Of a DNA stretch of 64,000 nucleotides, positions 40,485 to 49,899 are shown one piece after another (the stretch's first letter is position 1; every line of letters begins with the position of its first letter). The stretch lies in NCBI RefSeq assembly GCF_902809865.1, contig NZ_CADDWH010000001.1, positions 310,001 through 374,000 of the forward strand, written 5' to 3'. Both the position numbers and the translations under genes were made by a program. Source of the DNA: Halobacillus sp. Marseille-Q1614. GTDB taxonomy: Bacteria > Bacillota > Bacilli > Bacillales > Halobacillaceae. Under the pieces are notes generated by a model. The model was not told the origin of the DNA and did no database searches. It saw nothing but the letters and a program-made list of their open reading frames with translations.

Positions 40485-42658
40485 TTAGCTCCTAGTTTTT
40501 CACCTAGCAGCATTAAAGATTGATTGATTCTCCAAATATAATACACATGGTGAACAAGATCGATATGGTGCTGGCTTTCAAGAGGCGCGGCCCGTTCAAT
40601 TTGCTCTCTTTCCTTTGTGAGCGTATAAAGCTCTGCCTCCGGGTCTTTTTCATCAAGCAGCTGCCTAACAGTACGCAGGTTATGAATGATTTTCTCCTCC
40701 AACAAAGGGAATGAATTTCTCACTTCCTTGGGATATCCAAGATTTTTTTGGTATGAGGAAGCGATTAAGTGACTTGAATAATAATTAATGGCTGTAAAAA
40801 TGGTTATCCATCTCGGCAGCTCTGACATTCTGCGGCCAAGGGGATTGTTTAATATAGGATCCGCTTCATCCTGGATGGCGGTTAGTTTTTCATCCAGTGT
40901 GAATGCATGGTCCGTTAGTTCCTTTACTTGAATCGGCTGTGTGAAACTACGAATATATTGAGTCAGGTATTCTTCGAGTTCCGTTAAATAATCTTTAAAA
41001 GACTCGTTTACTTTATCCCGTGTTTTTGTAGGAAGCAGGAACGATGAAACAATCAAGGCGATTGCTGCGCCTGTTATCGTATCTACTACACGGGCTCCTA
41101 AAAGAGAGAAACTGATGCCTCCCAGAAGAAGGTCATACATAAAAGCAATAAGCATTGTAATAAAAACACTCATCATTGTGTAGGAGACCGTGAGTAAATA
41201 AAAAGCGAAAAAGACAACAGTGAACAGAAGAAATACCTCAAGCTGTGAATTGCCTGAAACCATTTGAGCAAGGAAAAAGCCAATCACCGCGCCTACGACT
41301 GTTCCAATTGAACGCCGGAGCCCTTTTTGATAGATTCGTCCGACAGATTGAGTTCCAAGCAATACAATAAACGATGTTAATACCACCCAGTACGGCTGTA
41401 CCGGAGAAATAGCGTATCCAACGGCAATCGATATCGATCCCGCTACCAAGGCTTGAAATGCTTTCTTCGTCGAAGGTTTTAATTCTCCTGTATTTTCAGA
41501 GTCTGAATCTGATAATTCTTTATCGTCTTTCTCTTTTAACTTATTATCTACTTGTGCTGCAGGTAAAGGATGATTCTTAGCACGTTGAATCGTCAATGCG
41601 GCATACGTTACATGATTAGCAATAGATTCAATCCGGCGCAGCAAGAAAAGCCATCCTTCTGGTTTGTTGGTCTGCTTTTGAAAAAGTTTATTAATTGTCT
41701 GCTTTAATTCTTTTGTGGCTGACTGTGCTTCTGCCAGGTTTTTTTCATCATAGTTTTCCGCAAGTACATCCGCTTGCTGTAAAGAGGAAATCACCCGAAC
41801 GACCAGCTGACGGATTTCGTCTGTTTCCAGAGCGTCATTCTTTTTTAATTGCTGAAGCGAATCATTTAATGTGGCTACAAGCATCGCTGTATCGAAAATG
41901 TAAAGCTTCAGCTGTTTTGTCGTTAGACCTGGCCAAATTTCCTGCACATCATGAGCATTTAAATCAGTGGAAACGTGGCCGGCATATTCTCTTAGCTTAC
42001 TTACATTATAAGAAAGTCTTTTTTTGCTTTTCGCATTTTCCTTTGATTCTTTTAATAAATCAATCAGCATATCAAAAGTTAGGTTAGCCTGCCTGTGAAA
42101 GGAGGACATGCTCCTTCTTAAAATGTGAGAAGAACTTTTAAAAAGAATAAAGTTATGAAAGTAGGCATAGATAAGCCCAATCATCGAAGCTCCGTAGAAC
42201 CACGGCATATCAGCGGCAGGGAGCTGTAAGAAAGAAGCAAAATATACGGTAATGAATGCAATCATAAAGATAGAAAAATAGCGGGTGCCATACTTCGTAA
42301 AATAAAATGCACTAAAAATAATGCCGATCATCAGCAAGGAAATAAGGTAAACATTCCAAGCTAAGATAGCACCCAGTGTTACTCCCAATATCGCTGGGAT
42401 GATAAGCAGAATGGTCGTCAGCTTTTTTTCTTTTTCCGTGTCATCGTTGACGACCAGGATACCGAGCATCCCGGCAATACCTCCCATTATGGCGGGAGTT
42501 AATTGCGGACCGTTTGCTAGATTAATGATTAAGAGTACGGTAAATACAGAAAGTATTAAACTTAAAGTCGCTTTACTTGCCTGGTTCAACCGTTTGCGCC
42601 CGGGATCAGAGGCTTGGACACGGCTCAGCCAGTATTGCAGAGAGTTAGAATTTTTCAA
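40469..42658 (-). CDS. FUSC-family membrane protein (putative aromatic acid exporter)
   Basis: I choose the TTG at 42658 (AAGGTTGATCCAT before it), giving 729 residues; another TTG three codons upstream is possible. There are two blocks of about six membrane helices, residues 30-190 and 400-550, each followed by a cytoplasmic helical domain. The second block contains VGYAISPVQPYWVVLTSFIV and RSIGTVVGAVIGFFL, as in FusC/YccS and AaeB proteins. These are proposed efflux components for aromatic acids. No membrane-fusion partner is nearby, as expected in a Gram-positive host. Substrate is unknown. Confidence 0.78.
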   Translation of the reverse strand: MKNSNSLQYWLSRVQASDPGRKRLNQASKATLSLILSVFTVLLIINLANGPQLTPAIMGGIAGMLGILVVNDDTEKEKKLTTILLIIPAILGVTLGAILAWNVYLISLLMIGIIFSAFYFTKYGTRYFSIFMIAFITVYFASFLQLPAADMPWFYGASMIGLIYAYFHNFILFKSSSHILRRSMSSFHRQANLTFDMLIDLLKESKENAKSKKRLSYNVSKLREYAGHVSTDLNAHDVQEIWPGLTTKQLKLYIFDTAMLVATLNDSLQQLKKNDALETDEIRQLVVRVISSLQQADVLAENYDEKNLAEAQSATKELKQTINKLFQKQTNKPEGWLFLLRRIESIANHVTYAALTIQRAKNHPLPAAQVDNKLKEKDDKELSDSDSENTGELKPSTKKAFQALVAGSISIAVGYAISPVQPYWVVLTSFIVLLGTQSVGRIYQKGLRRSIGTVVGAVIGFFLAQMVSGNSQLEVFLLFTVVFFAFYLLTVSYTMMSVFITMLIAFMYDLLLGGISFSLLGARVVDTITGAAIALIVSSFLLPTKTRDKVNESFKDYLTELEEYLTQYIRSFTQPIQVKELTDHAFTLDEKLTAIQDEADPILNNPLGRRMSELPRWITIFTAINYYSSHLIASSYQKNLGYPKEVRNSFPLLEEKIIHNLRTVRQLLDEKDPEAELYTLTKEREQIERAAPLESQHHIDLVHHVYYIWRINQSLMLLGEKLGAKEKAM

Positions 42659-42806
42659 ATGGATCAACCTTCATCTTTTAAATTGTCTTCTTTCCATCAT
42701 AATTAGTTCAAGGAGATGGATCAACTTTAAACGTCAGATCTAGAAAAAAATATAATTCGTAGTATAGTAAAAGGATACTTGTGAGAAGGAATCTGGTGAT
42801 AAAAGA

Positions 42807-43718
42807 ATGAAACGAATATATATCTTGCTGCTTTTCGTCATGATGGCATGGGGATTTAATGTGGCTGCCATTAAGGTGCTTGTAGCCAATATCGATCCTA
42901 TCCTCTTAACCTCAGTCCGCATCTTTGCTGCTGGACTAGGAGTTCTTGGAATCTTATATTTTATGAAAATCTTGCGCCTTCCTACGAAAAAAGAACTTCT
43001 TATGATATTTTATATATCCATTTTTAACGTAGTGGCGCACCACGGGTTTATGGCGCTAGGCCTTACATTGACTTCTGGAGTTAATGCCGGTTTAATCGTC
43101 GGTCTTGGCCCGCTCCTTACGATGATTTTATCCACCCTCATGCTTAGCAGGCATATTACTGTTTTCAAAGCATTTGGATTCTTCCTGGGATTTGCCGGCG
43201 TCATGTTGACCACATTGATAGGGTCAGGGGGGATAGCTTCCGTTTCCATCGGAGATTTATATATCTTTCTATCAATTGCGACACAGGCGTTCAGCTTTAT
43301 ATTAATAAGTAAACTGAACCCTGACTTGGATCCACGTCTCTTGACGGGCTATATGATGGTGGGAGGTTCATGTGTCATATTTCTTGCCGGGCTAAGCCTC
43401 GAATCCAATCCAGCTCAAATTTTAAAATTATGGGATCCTAAGCTCGGCCTTATTTTCTTATTTAGTGCCTTCATTTGTACGGCCTTTGGCCATATGGTTT
43501 ACAATTTCGCAATTAAACAAGTAGGACCGGCCGAATCAGCAATTTTTATTAATTTTAATTCTTTCTTTGCCTTGCTCGGTTCAGCATTATTTTTGGATGA
43601 AGTGATCGAGTGGTTTCACGTCGCCGGCTTAGTATTAATTGTCAGCGGTGTGCTCATTGGCACGGGGACAGTAGATTATTTAATCAGAAGAAGAAAAGCC
43701 CGGTCTAATGCGGCGTAA
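42807..43718 (+). CDS. EamA-family drug/metabolite transporter
   Basis: This 303-residue protein has ten predicted membrane helices in two EamA repeats (RIYILLLFVMMAWGFNVAAI, and later AFICTAFGHMVYNFAIKQVG with the conserved GPAESAIFINFNSFFALLGS). Such proteins export or exchange small metabolites at the cytoplasmic membrane. The ribosome binding site is weak (GAAGGAATCTGGTGATAAAAGA). It is a single gene ending in a clear terminator. Substrate cannot be predicted. Confidence 0.85.
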   Translation: MKRIYILLLFVMMAWGFNVAAIKVLVANIDPILLTSVRIFAAGLGVLGILYFMKILRLPTKKELLMIFYISIFNVVAHHGFMALGLTLTSGVNAGLIVGLGPLLTMILSTLMLSRHITVFKAFGFFLGFAGVMLTTLIGSGGIASVSIGDLYIFLSIATQAFSFILISKLNPDLDPRLLTGYMMVGGSCVIFLAGLSLESNPAQILKLWDPKLGLIFLFSAFICTAFGHMVYNFAIKQVGPAESAIFINFNSFFALLGSALFLDEVIEWFHVAGLVLIVSGVLIGTGTVDYLIRRRKARSNAA

Positions 43719-43760
43719 AAAAGAACCTCGTTTGTAATAAGGAAACGAGGTTCTAATCGT
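43718..43760. terminator. Terminator between the EamA gene and dhaM
   Basis: AGAACCTCGTTT and AAACGAGGTTCT form a perfect 12-bp stem between converging genes. Confidence 0.85.
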
Positions 43761-43764
43761 TTTG

Positions 43765-44145
43765 CTATTTGTTTTGTAAAGCACTTTCCGCTGCTTGTTT
43801 TACCTCACTTAATTCTTTACCCATTCCTGATTCCACCGCAGCAACATAGGCACCCTCCAGTATAGGGGCATTAGCAATTTGAAGGTTATCAAGTTCACTC
43901 ATTTCAATCGCAAGCTCGGCATTCATCATGGCACTGCCGAGGTCATATATTAAGAGGACCCCGCGATCAGATTGAGCTTTCTCAATCGCGTGCTGGATTT
44001 TTTCTACACTCGTCCCAATTTCGTTTTCATCTGAGCCCCCAGCCGTGGCAACTTTAACGTCCATAGCGACTTGGTTGATGATATCTTTAATTCCTTCCAC
44101 AACTTTGGGGCTGTGGGATATAAGTACAATTCCTACATTGGCCAT
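43765..44145 (-). CDS. dhaM: PTS-dependent dihydroxyacetone kinase, phosphotransfer subunit
   Basis: The 126-residue protein is a stand-alone EIIA-mannose-like domain with the phosphohistidine in GIVLISHSPKVVEG and the motif LLIYDLGSAMMNAELA. It passes phosphate from HPr to the ADP bound on DhaL. It lacks the HPr- and EI-like extensions of the E. coli protein, as is normal in Firmicutes. It is the last gene of dhaKLM, three bases after dhaL. Confidence 0.92.
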   Translation of the reverse strand: MANVGIVLISHSPKVVEGIKDIINQVAMDVKVATAGGSDENEIGTSVEKIQHAIEKAQSDRGVLLIYDLGSAMMNAELAIEMSELDNLQIANAPILEGAYVAAVESGMGKELSEVKQAAESALQNK

Positions 44146-44148
44146 TTG

Positions 44149-44769
44149 TTAGTGACCTCCTTCAATGGCTTCAGCTAATGCCTCAAAAATATAAAAAGAG
44201 GAAACAGAACCAGGGTCCAAGTGACCGATCGAGCGGTCTCCTAAGTAAGAGGCTCGTCCTTTCGTTGCTTTAATATCTTTTGTGGCAGTCATTAGTGATT
44301 CACTGGTCTCTTTTAGGATGTTGGAATCAAAATCCGCTTGTTCTTTTAGTCTATCGATCAGCGGAGCCCAGACATCTAGAAGTGTTTTTTCCCCTGGCTC
44401 TGATTTCCCGCGTTGTTTTACGCCTTCCACAGCTGCTTCCAAACTGGAGATAAAGCTGTCATAATCGATAGTGTTTTTTCCTTTTAGATCTGTAGATATT
44501 TTTAAAAAAGCTGTTCCATACAAAGGTCCTGCAGCCCCGCCCACTTTACTCATAAGCGTCATGGCTGTATCCTTAAACAGATCTGCAGGCGTTTCGTATT
44601 CCTGACCTGAAATTTTCTGGACCACTTCTTTAAAGCCGCGAGCCATATTTACCCCATGATCTCCATCGCCGATCGCCTGATCTAGAGATGTTAAATAACT
44701 TTTATTGGCTTGGAGCTTTTCATTCGTATTTTCCATCCAAGTGGCAATGTTTGATACGGTAAGTTCCAT
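44149..44769 (-). CDS. dhaL: Dihydroxyacetone kinase, ADP-binding subunit
   Basis: The 206-residue protein has the DhaL barrel signature LDQAIGDGDHGVNMARG (Mg-ADP-binding aspartates) and GGAAGPLYGTAF. It ends with GRASYLGDRSIGHLDPGS. It transfers phosphate from its bound ATP to dihydroxyacetone held on DhaK. It lies 13 bases after dhaK with AGGAGGGAAACG before the start. Confidence 0.93.
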   Translation of the reverse strand: MELTVSNIATWMENTNEKLQANKSYLTSLDQAIGDGDHGVNMARGFKEVVQKISGQEYETPADLFKDTAMTLMSKVGGAAGPLYGTAFLKISTDLKGKNTIDYDSFISSLEAAVEGVKQRGKSEPGEKTLLDVWAPLIDRLKEQADFDSNILKETSESLMTATKDIKATKGRASYLGDRSIGHLDPGSVSSFYIFEALAEAIEGGH

Positions 44770-44782
44770 CGTTTCCCTCCTC

Positions 44783-45778
44783 TTACATATTAAATGCTAG
44801 GGTAATTGCTTCAGATGCAAGCAGCGGTTTTAACTCATCATCCAGTTTCAGCAAAGTAACAGAGCACCCAGCCATTTCTAAGGAAGTCATGTAGTTACCG
44901 ATAAATGTTTTATGAATGTGAATGCCTCGCTCTGTTAAAATCTGATTCACCTTTTTGTTTAGTATATAAAGTTCCATTTCTGGAGTTCCGCCCATGCCGT
45001 TAATCATAACAGCTGCTTCATCATTTTTGTGCCATGAGATATCGTTTAATATTTTCTCTGTTAATTCTTCGGCAATTTCATCAGCTGTAGAGATCTGTTT
45101 TTTCTCAATACCTGGTTCACCGTGAATCCCGATACCAATTTCCATCTCATTTTCCTGCAGAGAAAAGCTCGGTTTACCGGCAGCAGGGACAGTACAAGGG
45201 GTAAGGGCCATGCCCATAGATCTCACATTAGCCACCACTTTTTCGGCCACGTTTTTTACCTCTTCAAGTGATCCTCCGGCTGCTGCTTTTGCTCCGGCAA
45301 TTTTATGGACGAATACCGTTCCGGCGATCCCGCGCCTTCCTGTAGTGAACGAACTGTCTTCTACGGCCACATCATCATTTACAACTACTTTCTCGACCTG
45401 AATTCCTTCAGCTTCAGCTAATTCGGCGGCCATATCAAAGTTCATAACGTCGCCGGAATAGTTTTTTATAATGAGAAAAACTCCTGCGCCTCCGTCCACC
45501 GCTTTAATGGCTTCAAATACCTGGTCTGGTGTAGGAGATGTAAACATTTCTCCACAAACGGCAGCATCAAGCATGCCATTACCAATGTAGCCAGCGTGTG
45601 CCGGTTCATGACCGCTTCCACCGCCGCTGACTAGTCCTACTTTATTAGGGACAGGAGCATCTTTTCTGACAACTGCTGTTGTATCCGGAAGCTGTTTAAG
45701 CAGATCGGGGTAAGCGGACGTTAATCCATCCAGCATGTCTGAAACTACGGATTCTGGATCGTTAATGATTTTCTTCAT
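44783..45778 (-). CDS. dhaK: Dihydroxyacetone kinase, substrate-binding subunit
   Basis: The ATG at 45776-45778 follows AAGGAGCGAGTAATA and gives 331 residues; an upstream in-frame start at 45820 has no such site. MKKIINDPESVVSDMLDG is the typical N-terminus. GLVSGGGSGHEPAHAGYIG contains the histidine that binds dihydroxyacetone covalently as a hemiaminal. DhaK, DhaL and DhaM convert dihydroxyacetone to its phosphate using PEP. A cre site upstream predicts carbon catabolite repression. Confidence 0.94.
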   Translation of the reverse strand: MKKIINDPESVVSDMLDGLTSAYPDLLKQLPDTTAVVRKDAPVPNKVGLVSGGGSGHEPAHAGYIGNGMLDAAVCGEMFTSPTPDQVFEAIKAVDGGAGVFLIIKNYSGDVMNFDMAAELAEAEGIQVEKVVVNDDVAVEDSSFTTGRRGIAGTVFVHKIAGAKAAAGGSLEEVKNVAEKVVANVRSMGMALTPCTVPAAGKPSFSLQENEMEIGIGIHGEPGIEKKQISTADEIAEELTEKILNDISWHKNDEAAVMINGMGGTPEMELYILNKKVNQILTERGIHIHKTFIGNYMTSLEMAGCSVTLLKLDDELKPLLASEAITLAFNM

Positions 45779-45831
45779 TATTACTCGCTCCTTATCGATG
45801 TAGTTTTTTTGAGGGTTCACTCGTGAGGTTT

Positions 45832-45845
45832 CGTATACGCTTTCA
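45832..45845 (-). promoter_or_regulatory. cre site upstream of dhaKLM
   Basis: On the minus strand TGAAAGCGTATACG matches the cre consensus TGNAARCGNWWWCA at 13 of 14 positions, 54 bases before dhaK. Confidence 0.7.
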
Positions 45846-45890
45846 TTTTAATATAAATATAAGCTTAATGATAGAATAGATCGTTTTCAG

Positions 45891-45935
45891 AAAAAGCTGC
45901 CGCCCTTGTAATTTGAAATAAGGCAGCAGCTTTTA
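45891..45935 (-). terminator. Terminator after the permease gene
   Basis: AAAGCTGC-GCC and GGC-GCAGCTTT arms pair with one interruption around about 18 bases and are followed by a T run on the minus strand. Confidence 0.75.
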
Positions 45936-45939
45936 AATC

Positions 45940-47361
45940 CTAAAATATAAACAGCGCTAGAGCCGTTGATAGTAGTAAGCCTAACATGACTGGAATAAAA
46001 TTCTTCCTCACGAGCTCCATGACGGGTACCCCGCAAAATCCGGCAATGGCGATCAGGGAAGACCACGCGATAATCGTACCGCCTCCAGTCCAGATGGATC
46101 CCATTTGGCCAATGGCAGCCAGAGTAACGGGATCTATACTTGTGTTCGCAAGGGAAGCAGATAGGGCACCAGTTAAAGGCAGGCCGGAAAAACCTGAGCC
46201 GTCCAGACCTGTGATGATACCGATAATTAGAATACTAAACGCCGCTAAGAAAGCACTCTGCGGCAGTACGTGCTGGATAGACTGTACGAGGTCGAACAAC
46301 AACGCAGGCGCTGCTTCATCACTGACCGATAAAATATTTCCCGCAAAGTCTGGGCTTCCGAGAAAGAAAAATCCTGCAATTGGAATGACAGGTCCCATCG
46401 CTTTGAAGGCAAACACAAATCCTTCGGTGATGTGGTCACTGATATAATCAAGTGCGCGGTATTTTCCGAAAGCCACGGTCGATAATAGCAATAAAACAAC
46501 GGCTACCCCGCCAATAAAAGCTGCCCCGTCACCGCCTTCAAATCCACCCATTCTACCAGAGTTAAGTTTGGAAAAGATCATGAATATCATGACAGCAAGC
46601 ATGGATAAAGGAACGAGAACAGCAAATACTTTACTCCATGTATGAACGTTTTTGTTCTCTGTTACATGCTTATTCTTAACTCCTTGCATCAAAAGAATTT
46701 CTTCCTCATTTTTAGGGTCTGAAGGTTTCCTAAATGTTTTTCTATTCATGAGGTAAGCGAGAAAAATCGCAACTCCTCCTGTAATTAAAGACAGAATTAT
46801 GGCCTGATCCATTACAGCATTCGTGGAGACGCCCGCTGATTTAGCAGAGATGCCGGGAGCAACTTGAATAATATAGTCCGATGATAGAGCCATTCCTTGA
46901 CCGGCTAAGGCCACAGCCATCGCTGCTGTCATAGCGGGAAGGCCCGTACGTACAGCTGCCGGAACAAGCAATGCACAGATGAGAGGTACAGCTGGCGTAG
47001 GCCAGAAGAATAGGGAAATGACATAAGTGACGCTGATCAGCACAAAAAAGGAAATATGACTGTTCACCATTATTTTTTGTATCGGTTCAATCATTCTTCG
47101 GTCAGCCCCGAGATCCTTTAGGGAGTGAAGGAGGGCTACCATAAACGTAATTATGAGAAATATATTGAATAATTCTGTAGCCGCCACCAAGTTGGCGTTA
47201 AATACCGCAATAAACCCGCCAATTATACTGCCATTAAAAACCCAAGCGATAACAAACGTCCCTAACAAGGTGGGGAGGACAACCCCTTTTCGGAAAACCA
47301 TCGTTATAATAATAAGAAAAGTAAAGAATCCATACAGCCAGTGGGATAATGTAAGTTCCAT
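45940..47361 (-). CDS. Multi-pass permease of unknown substrate
   Basis: The ATG at 47359-47361 after AAGGAGGCATTTAACC gives 473 residues with 11-12 membrane helices. It starts MELTLSHWLYGFFTFLIIIT and has symmetric re-entrant-like segments, FFWPTPAVPLICALLVPAA in the first half and SGFSGLPLTGALSASLAN with GSIWTGGGTIIAW in the second. This is the general layout of the ion transporter superfamily (DcuC, CitM, GntP-like). No family motif fixes the substrate. It lies 174 bases downstream of adenine deaminase on the same strand, so a purine, carboxylate or ion role is open. Confidence 0.7.
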   Translation of the reverse strand: MELTLSHWLYGFFTFLIIITMVFRKGVVLPTLLGTFVIAWVFNGSIIGGFIAVFNANLVAATELFNIFLIITFMVALLHSLKDLGADRRMIEPIQKIMVNSHISFFVLISVTYVISLFFWPTPAVPLICALLVPAAVRTGLPAMTAAMAVALAGQGMALSSDYIIQVAPGISAKSAGVSTNAVMDQAIILSLITGGVAIFLAYLMNRKTFRKPSDPKNEEEILLMQGVKNKHVTENKNVHTWSKVFAVLVPLSMLAVMIFMIFSKLNSGRMGGFEGGDGAAFIGGVAVVLLLLSTVAFGKYRALDYISDHITEGFVFAFKAMGPVIPIAGFFFLGSPDFAGNILSVSDEAAPALLFDLVQSIQHVLPQSAFLAAFSILIIGIITGLDGSGFSGLPLTGALSASLANTSIDPVTLAAIGQMGSIWTGGGTIIAWSSLIAIAGFCGVPVMELVRKNFIPVMLGLLLSTALALFIF

Positions 47362-47535
47362 GGTTAAATGCCTCCTTGACCGCCCACTTGGCACAGGCGA
47401 TCTAGGAGTAGAGTATGCGAACAACAGGTGGTGGGTGTTTCAACTATATTTTCGTCTAGAATACGACATTCAGGGAGGAAAATCCGGCGTTCGCATTCAG
47501 GACTTCAGCTTTAAGCTGCCCATATCCGACGTTGC

Positions 47536-49311
47536 TCAATCAACCTCTAAAGGAATTAGAGAGAATGTATCGACATCAGCTAGTCCGCGATTTGTAATTC
47601 TCAGGGATGGAATAACCGGCAAGGCAATTAAAGAAAAAGTCATAAAGGGAGCATGCAGCGTACATCCCAGCTCCGTCCACGCTTTTTCTAATTCCTGGAC
47701 TTGCTCTGTAACTTTTTCAACAGGCTGATCAGACATTAGTCCGGCAATTGGCAGTGGGACTTCGGCAAGAATCTTGCCATTTTCAACAACAATCATTCCA
47801 CCGCCTCTTTTTATAATCTCGTTCGCAGCAAATGCCATGTCCCCTTCGTCAGCCCCCATTACAAGAAGGTTGTGACTGTCGTGTGCAACTGTAGAAGCAA
47901 CAGCGCCTTTATTAATATGAAAGCCATGGACGAAGGCGTTCGAGATCTCTCCACTCTGATAGTGACGCTCGATGCAGGATAATCGAGTAATATCCTGTTT
48001 AACGTCAGGCCGTATAACTCCATTTTCTACAGGGAGTGAAGCCTTGTATTTTTCTGTTCTCGCATTATTTTCTAAGGCATGAATCACATTAACCTTTGCT
48101 GTATGGTGCTTCGTAGTCCTTGTCAGAAAATCTTCAGGACGGAGGGGTTCTTTCACCTTTACGGATTGTTTGGCTTTTTCAGGATAAGTATAGGCTGGGA
48201 AGTCGACTTGATATTTTTCTTCATCAAAGATAATTTCTCCATTAATCATCACGGTGGACGGCTCAACTTTTTCTAAGTCATCTATAAATAGAAGGTCGGC
48301 ATATTTTCCGGGAGCCAGGCTGCCTAATTGATTTCCATATCCAAAATAATTGGCAACGTTAATGGTTGCCAGCTGCAAGGCTGTGACAGGATCCACACTT
48401 TCCTGTATGGCTTTACGCACCACATAATTAAGGTGACCGTCAGCAGCTAAAGTTTGAGGATACACGTCATCAGTAATCAAAGACATATTTTCTGTCGGAA
48501 GTTGATCTTCCGTAATAACAGGGGCCAGCTGTTTGACATCTTGCCAGGCAGATCCTTCTCGAATCATCAGGTGCATGCCTAATCTTACTTTTTCAATGGC
48601 CTGTTCACGTGTAACTGTTTCATGACAAGACGTAACACCAGAAGCGATATAGGCTTGAAGTAATTTAGGATCATCAGCAGGAATATGGCCGGTTACTGCC
48701 TTTCCAGCTTTTATAGTCGCCTCTATTTCTTTCATCATTTTCTCTTCACCATGAACAACCCCAGGAAAGTTCATAACTTCCCCCAGTCCGGCAACGTCTT
48801 TCCATTGAAGAGATTCTTCGATTTCCTGAGGGAGAAGTTCTGCTCCTGCATCTTCAAGGGTGTCAGCGGAGGGCACACAGGAGGGAACAGTTGTGAAAAC
48901 TCTCAACGGGAGCTGCTGGCCTTCTTCATGCATCCACTTTACGCCTTCAAGACCGAACACATTTGCAATTTCGTGAGGATCCATAAAAATAGAAGTGGTC
49001 CCTTCTTTTATGACAGCTTTGGCGAATTCAGTGACGGTAAGCATCGTACTTTCAACATGCATATGCCCATCCATCAAACCTGGAGTAATATAGCGGTTCT
49101 TCGCATCAAGTACGGTTGTTTCCTCTCCGGTCAGATGAGAACAATCTCCAATAAAGGCAATACATCCATCTGTAATAGCGATTTCTTTTTGATGAAGCAG
49201 TTCTTTCGAATGTACGTTAACTAAAACACCATTTTGAATAATAACGTCTGCTTTTCTCTTCCCCAGCGCAACAGCCGCTAAGTTTTTTCTTGTATTCATT
49301 GATAGGAACAT
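47536..49311 (-). CDS. ade: Adenine deaminase
   Basis: The ATG at 49309-49311 after AAAGGAGGAAGCGAT gives 591 residues. The amidohydrolase metal motifs GLMDGHMHVESTML and MDPHEIANVFG and the glutamate of GLGEVMNFPGV are typical of the Ade (YerA/AdeC) family. The C-terminal domain has KGAVASTVAHDSHNLLVMG. The enzyme converts adenine to hypoxanthine and ammonia in the cytoplasm for purine salvage. Length is within the family range (about 570-600). A good sigma-A promoter lies upstream. Confidence 0.94.
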   Translation of the reverse strand: MFLSMNTRKNLAAVALGKRKADVIIQNGVLVNVHSKELLHQKEIAITDGCIAFIGDCSHLTGEETTVLDAKNRYITPGLMDGHMHVESTMLTVTEFAKAVIKEGTTSIFMDPHEIANVFGLEGVKWMHEEGQQLPLRVFTTVPSCVPSADTLEDAGAELLPQEIEESLQWKDVAGLGEVMNFPGVVHGEEKMMKEIEATIKAGKAVTGHIPADDPKLLQAYIASGVTSCHETVTREQAIEKVRLGMHLMIREGSAWQDVKQLAPVITEDQLPTENMSLITDDVYPQTLAADGHLNYVVRKAIQESVDPVTALQLATINVANYFGYGNQLGSLAPGKYADLLFIDDLEKVEPSTVMINGEIIFDEEKYQVDFPAYTYPEKAKQSVKVKEPLRPEDFLTRTTKHHTAKVNVIHALENNARTEKYKASLPVENGVIRPDVKQDITRLSCIERHYQSGEISNAFVHGFHINKGAVASTVAHDSHNLLVMGADEGDMAFAANEIIKRGGGMIVVENGKILAEVPLPIAGLMSDQPVEKVTEQVQELEKAWTELGCTLHAPFMTFSLIALPVIPSLRITNRGLADVDTFSLIPLEVD

Positions 49312-49374
49312 ATCGCTTCCTCCTTTTTTATAGGAACACACTATCTAGGTCTAACGTGGGTTGAGTTATTCGAT

Positions 49375-49403
49375 AGTATAGAAGAATCACGAAGGACCGT
49401 CAA
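49375..49403 (-). promoter_or_regulatory. Sigma-A promoter of ade
   Basis: On the minus strand TTGACG is followed after 17 bases by TATACT, close to the vegetative consensus. It lies about 65 bases before the start codon. I do not see a purine riboswitch in this leader. The rest of the gap 49312-49623 holds only a 14-codon ORF that I did not accept. Confidence 0.75.
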
Positions 49404-49623
49404 TTTTATTTTAAAGGGGAGGAAGCTGAGCAAATGAAACAGCAGCTTCAAGAAACTCTTGATGAATCACAAATTTAATAGGCGAAAATCCTCAAAAAAT
49501 AATTCTCTTTCAGTGAATTATACAAAGATACTATCTGTTTATTTTTAAAAAAGTAAATTTTGCACATTCGTACTTTTCTTAATTCATTAGTATGGTTGGA
49601 CAAAGAAGAACGGAGGGATGATT

Positions 49624-49830
49624 TTGAGTTATTTTGATTATGTAAATAGAAAAGAACTAATTGAAACTGTATCTGTGAAGTCTACTTGCTGGAAATGTAA
49701 AGAGCTAGTGGATGAAAAGGATTTAGTGACAGTAACCAATGGGAGAACTTCTTGGGCAGAACTTTGTGAAGACTGCTATAACTTCTATGAAGAACTAAAG
49801 ACATTCTCCAAGTTCGGTAAACAAGGTTAG
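49624..49830 (+). CDS. Small CxxC protein, possible zinc ribbon
   Basis: A TTG at 49624 lies seven bases after GGAGGG; the in-frame ATG at 49618 touches that site, so TTG is preferred, giving 68 residues. Two cysteine pairs, STCWKCKELV and LCEDCYNF, are spaced like a small zinc-binding module. The product is acidic and has no membrane segment. I do not recognise the family. It stands alone before scrR; regulator or chaperone-like roles are possible but unsupported. Confidence 0.65.
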   Translation: MSYFDYVNRKELIETVSVKSTCWKCKELVDEKDLVTVTNGRTSWAELCEDCYNFYEELKTFSKFGKQG

Positions 49831-49899
49831 TTTCTCTCCACATAGACAATTCTTTACTTTTCCCCTAAAATAATTGTAGACAAGTGAGGGGGCCAAAAG

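Noticed and set aside
49434-49478. 14-codon ORF with a good GGGGAGG ribosome binding site (MKQQLQETLDESQI)
   Set aside because: It is too short to support alone and no regulated gene follows on that strand in a leader-peptide arrangement; it could be a gene remnant.
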